Below, piece by piece: positions 15,851-16,196 of a DNA stretch of 16,196 nt. Every line of letters begins with the position of its first letter. Position 1 is the first letter of the stretch. This DNA comes from an uncultured Oscillospiraceae bacterium. Lineage in GTDB: Bacteria > Bacillota > Clostridia > Oscillospirales > JAAYXM01. The notes beneath the pieces were generated by a model. The model saw only the letters and a list, made by a program, of their open reading frames with translations. It had not been told where the DNA came from and ran no database searches. The stretch spans positions 1 through 16,196 of the forward strand of contig CAKUEM010000042.1 in assembly GCA_934646115.1 (NCBI GenBank), in the 5' to 3' direction. The translations under genes and the position numbers were made by a program.

Positions 15851-15918
15851 ATGCGCGCCGCGCTGAAAAATTGGAGCGGTAAAAAAATTTTTTAAAGCAG
15901 ATGGGACGGAAAGTGCGG

Positions 15919-15955
15919 GGAAAGCGGCAATTTCGCCTGTTTTGCGCCGCTTTTC
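15919..15955 (+). terminator. Possible second terminator-like hairpin
   Basis: AAAGCGGC (15921-15928) pairs with GCCGCTTT (15946-15953), and the stem can extend two pairs outward. The loop is 17 bases and a short T-run overlaps the right arm. It lies between the first terminator and the next promoter, so it may be a back-up terminator. Confidence 0.4.
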
Positions 15956-15971
15956 TATGGGAAACATGTAG

Positions 15972-16000
15972 TTGACAAGATATACTATATATGCTATAAT
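15972..16000 (+). promoter_or_regulatory. Full-consensus SigA-type promoter
   Basis: TTGACA (15972-15977) and TATAAT (15995-16000) both match the consensus at all six positions, with the ideal 17-base spacer. A TG at 15992-15993 adds an extended -10. It is the best promoter in the window and points to strong or tightly repressed expression of what follows. Confidence 0.92.
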
Positions 16001-16006
16001 AATTTC

Positions 16007-16177
16007 CGCAGTCACACAATATGTTGGATTTCGCGTTGTGGTTTGACAGGCGGGGAGACTATGTAGTGCTTGAAAAGCGTCGGTTTGCGGGGCGTTTGCT
16101 CGGATGTGACGCAGGACGGCAGGAAAAGAAGGATTCGCAACCGGGCGTTGCAATCAAAGAGCGTGGAGGGGAAGACA
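16007..16177 (+). other. Untranslated leader of ~170 bases
   Basis: From the predicted start to the next ATG there are ~170 bases with no supported gene. Possible stems are GCGTC/GACGC (16077-16081 with 16108-16112) and GCAAC/GTTGC just before the ribosome binding site (around 16137-16151). I do not recognise any named riboswitch or ribosomal-protein leader. No T-run-tailed attenuator is evident. Confidence 0.4.
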
Positions 16178-16196
16178 ATGGCTATGAAAATCATCA
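16178..16196 (+). CDS. Start of an unidentified gene, cut by the window end
   Basis: An ATG at 16178 lies 6 bases after GGAGGGG (16165-16171), downstream of the strongest promoter in the window. Only the first residues, MAMKII, are visible, too few to identify the product. A second ATG at 16184 is in frame but would be 12 bases from the ribosome binding site, so 16178 is preferred. Confidence 0.65.

Overview
The window is a GC-rich stretch of bacterial chromosome with mostly housekeeping genes. Alanine and arginine codons are dominated by GCG and CGC. It most likely comes from a high-GC member of the Clostridia (Firmicutes). The pointers are an AddAB-type recombination complex instead of RecBCD, a VanW-domain protein with a single N-terminal anchor, a DUF975 membrane protein, purine-rich Shine-Dalgarno sites and consensus SigA-like promoters. 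The phylum is a fair inference; no genus can be named from this sequence.

Layout, left to right. Positions 1-393 hold no gene I can support, only hairpins and a short direct repeat, and the first ~300 bases are noticeably less GC-rich than the rest. On the minus strand, hflX (ribosome-associated GTPase) and a yigZ/IMPACT-family gene form a two-gene operon with a 4-base stop/start overlap. A compact divergent promoter region (2283-2441) separates them from addB and addA on the plus strand. These encode the two helicase/nuclease subunits of the double-strand-break resection enzyme and are 1 base apart. An adenine deaminase gene follows from its own promoter. A long perfect hairpin then separates it from the convergent metG (methionyl-tRNA synthetase, minus strand). 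Divergent from metG is a plus-strand pair: a membrane-anchored VanW/G5-type protein with a proline-rich repeat tail, then a DUF975 multi-pass membrane protein. The right end has one clear terminator, one possible second terminator, a promoter matching the full SigA consensus, a ~170-base untranslated leader and the first codons of an unidentified gene.

The genes fall into separate functional blocks: translation under stress (hflX-yigZ), DNA break repair (addBA), purine salvage (ade), tRNA charging (metG) and cell envelope (vanW-DUF975). I see no mobile element, CRISPR array, tRNA, rRNA or evident defence system. The least explained parts are the envelope pair and the strongly promoted leader at the right edge.
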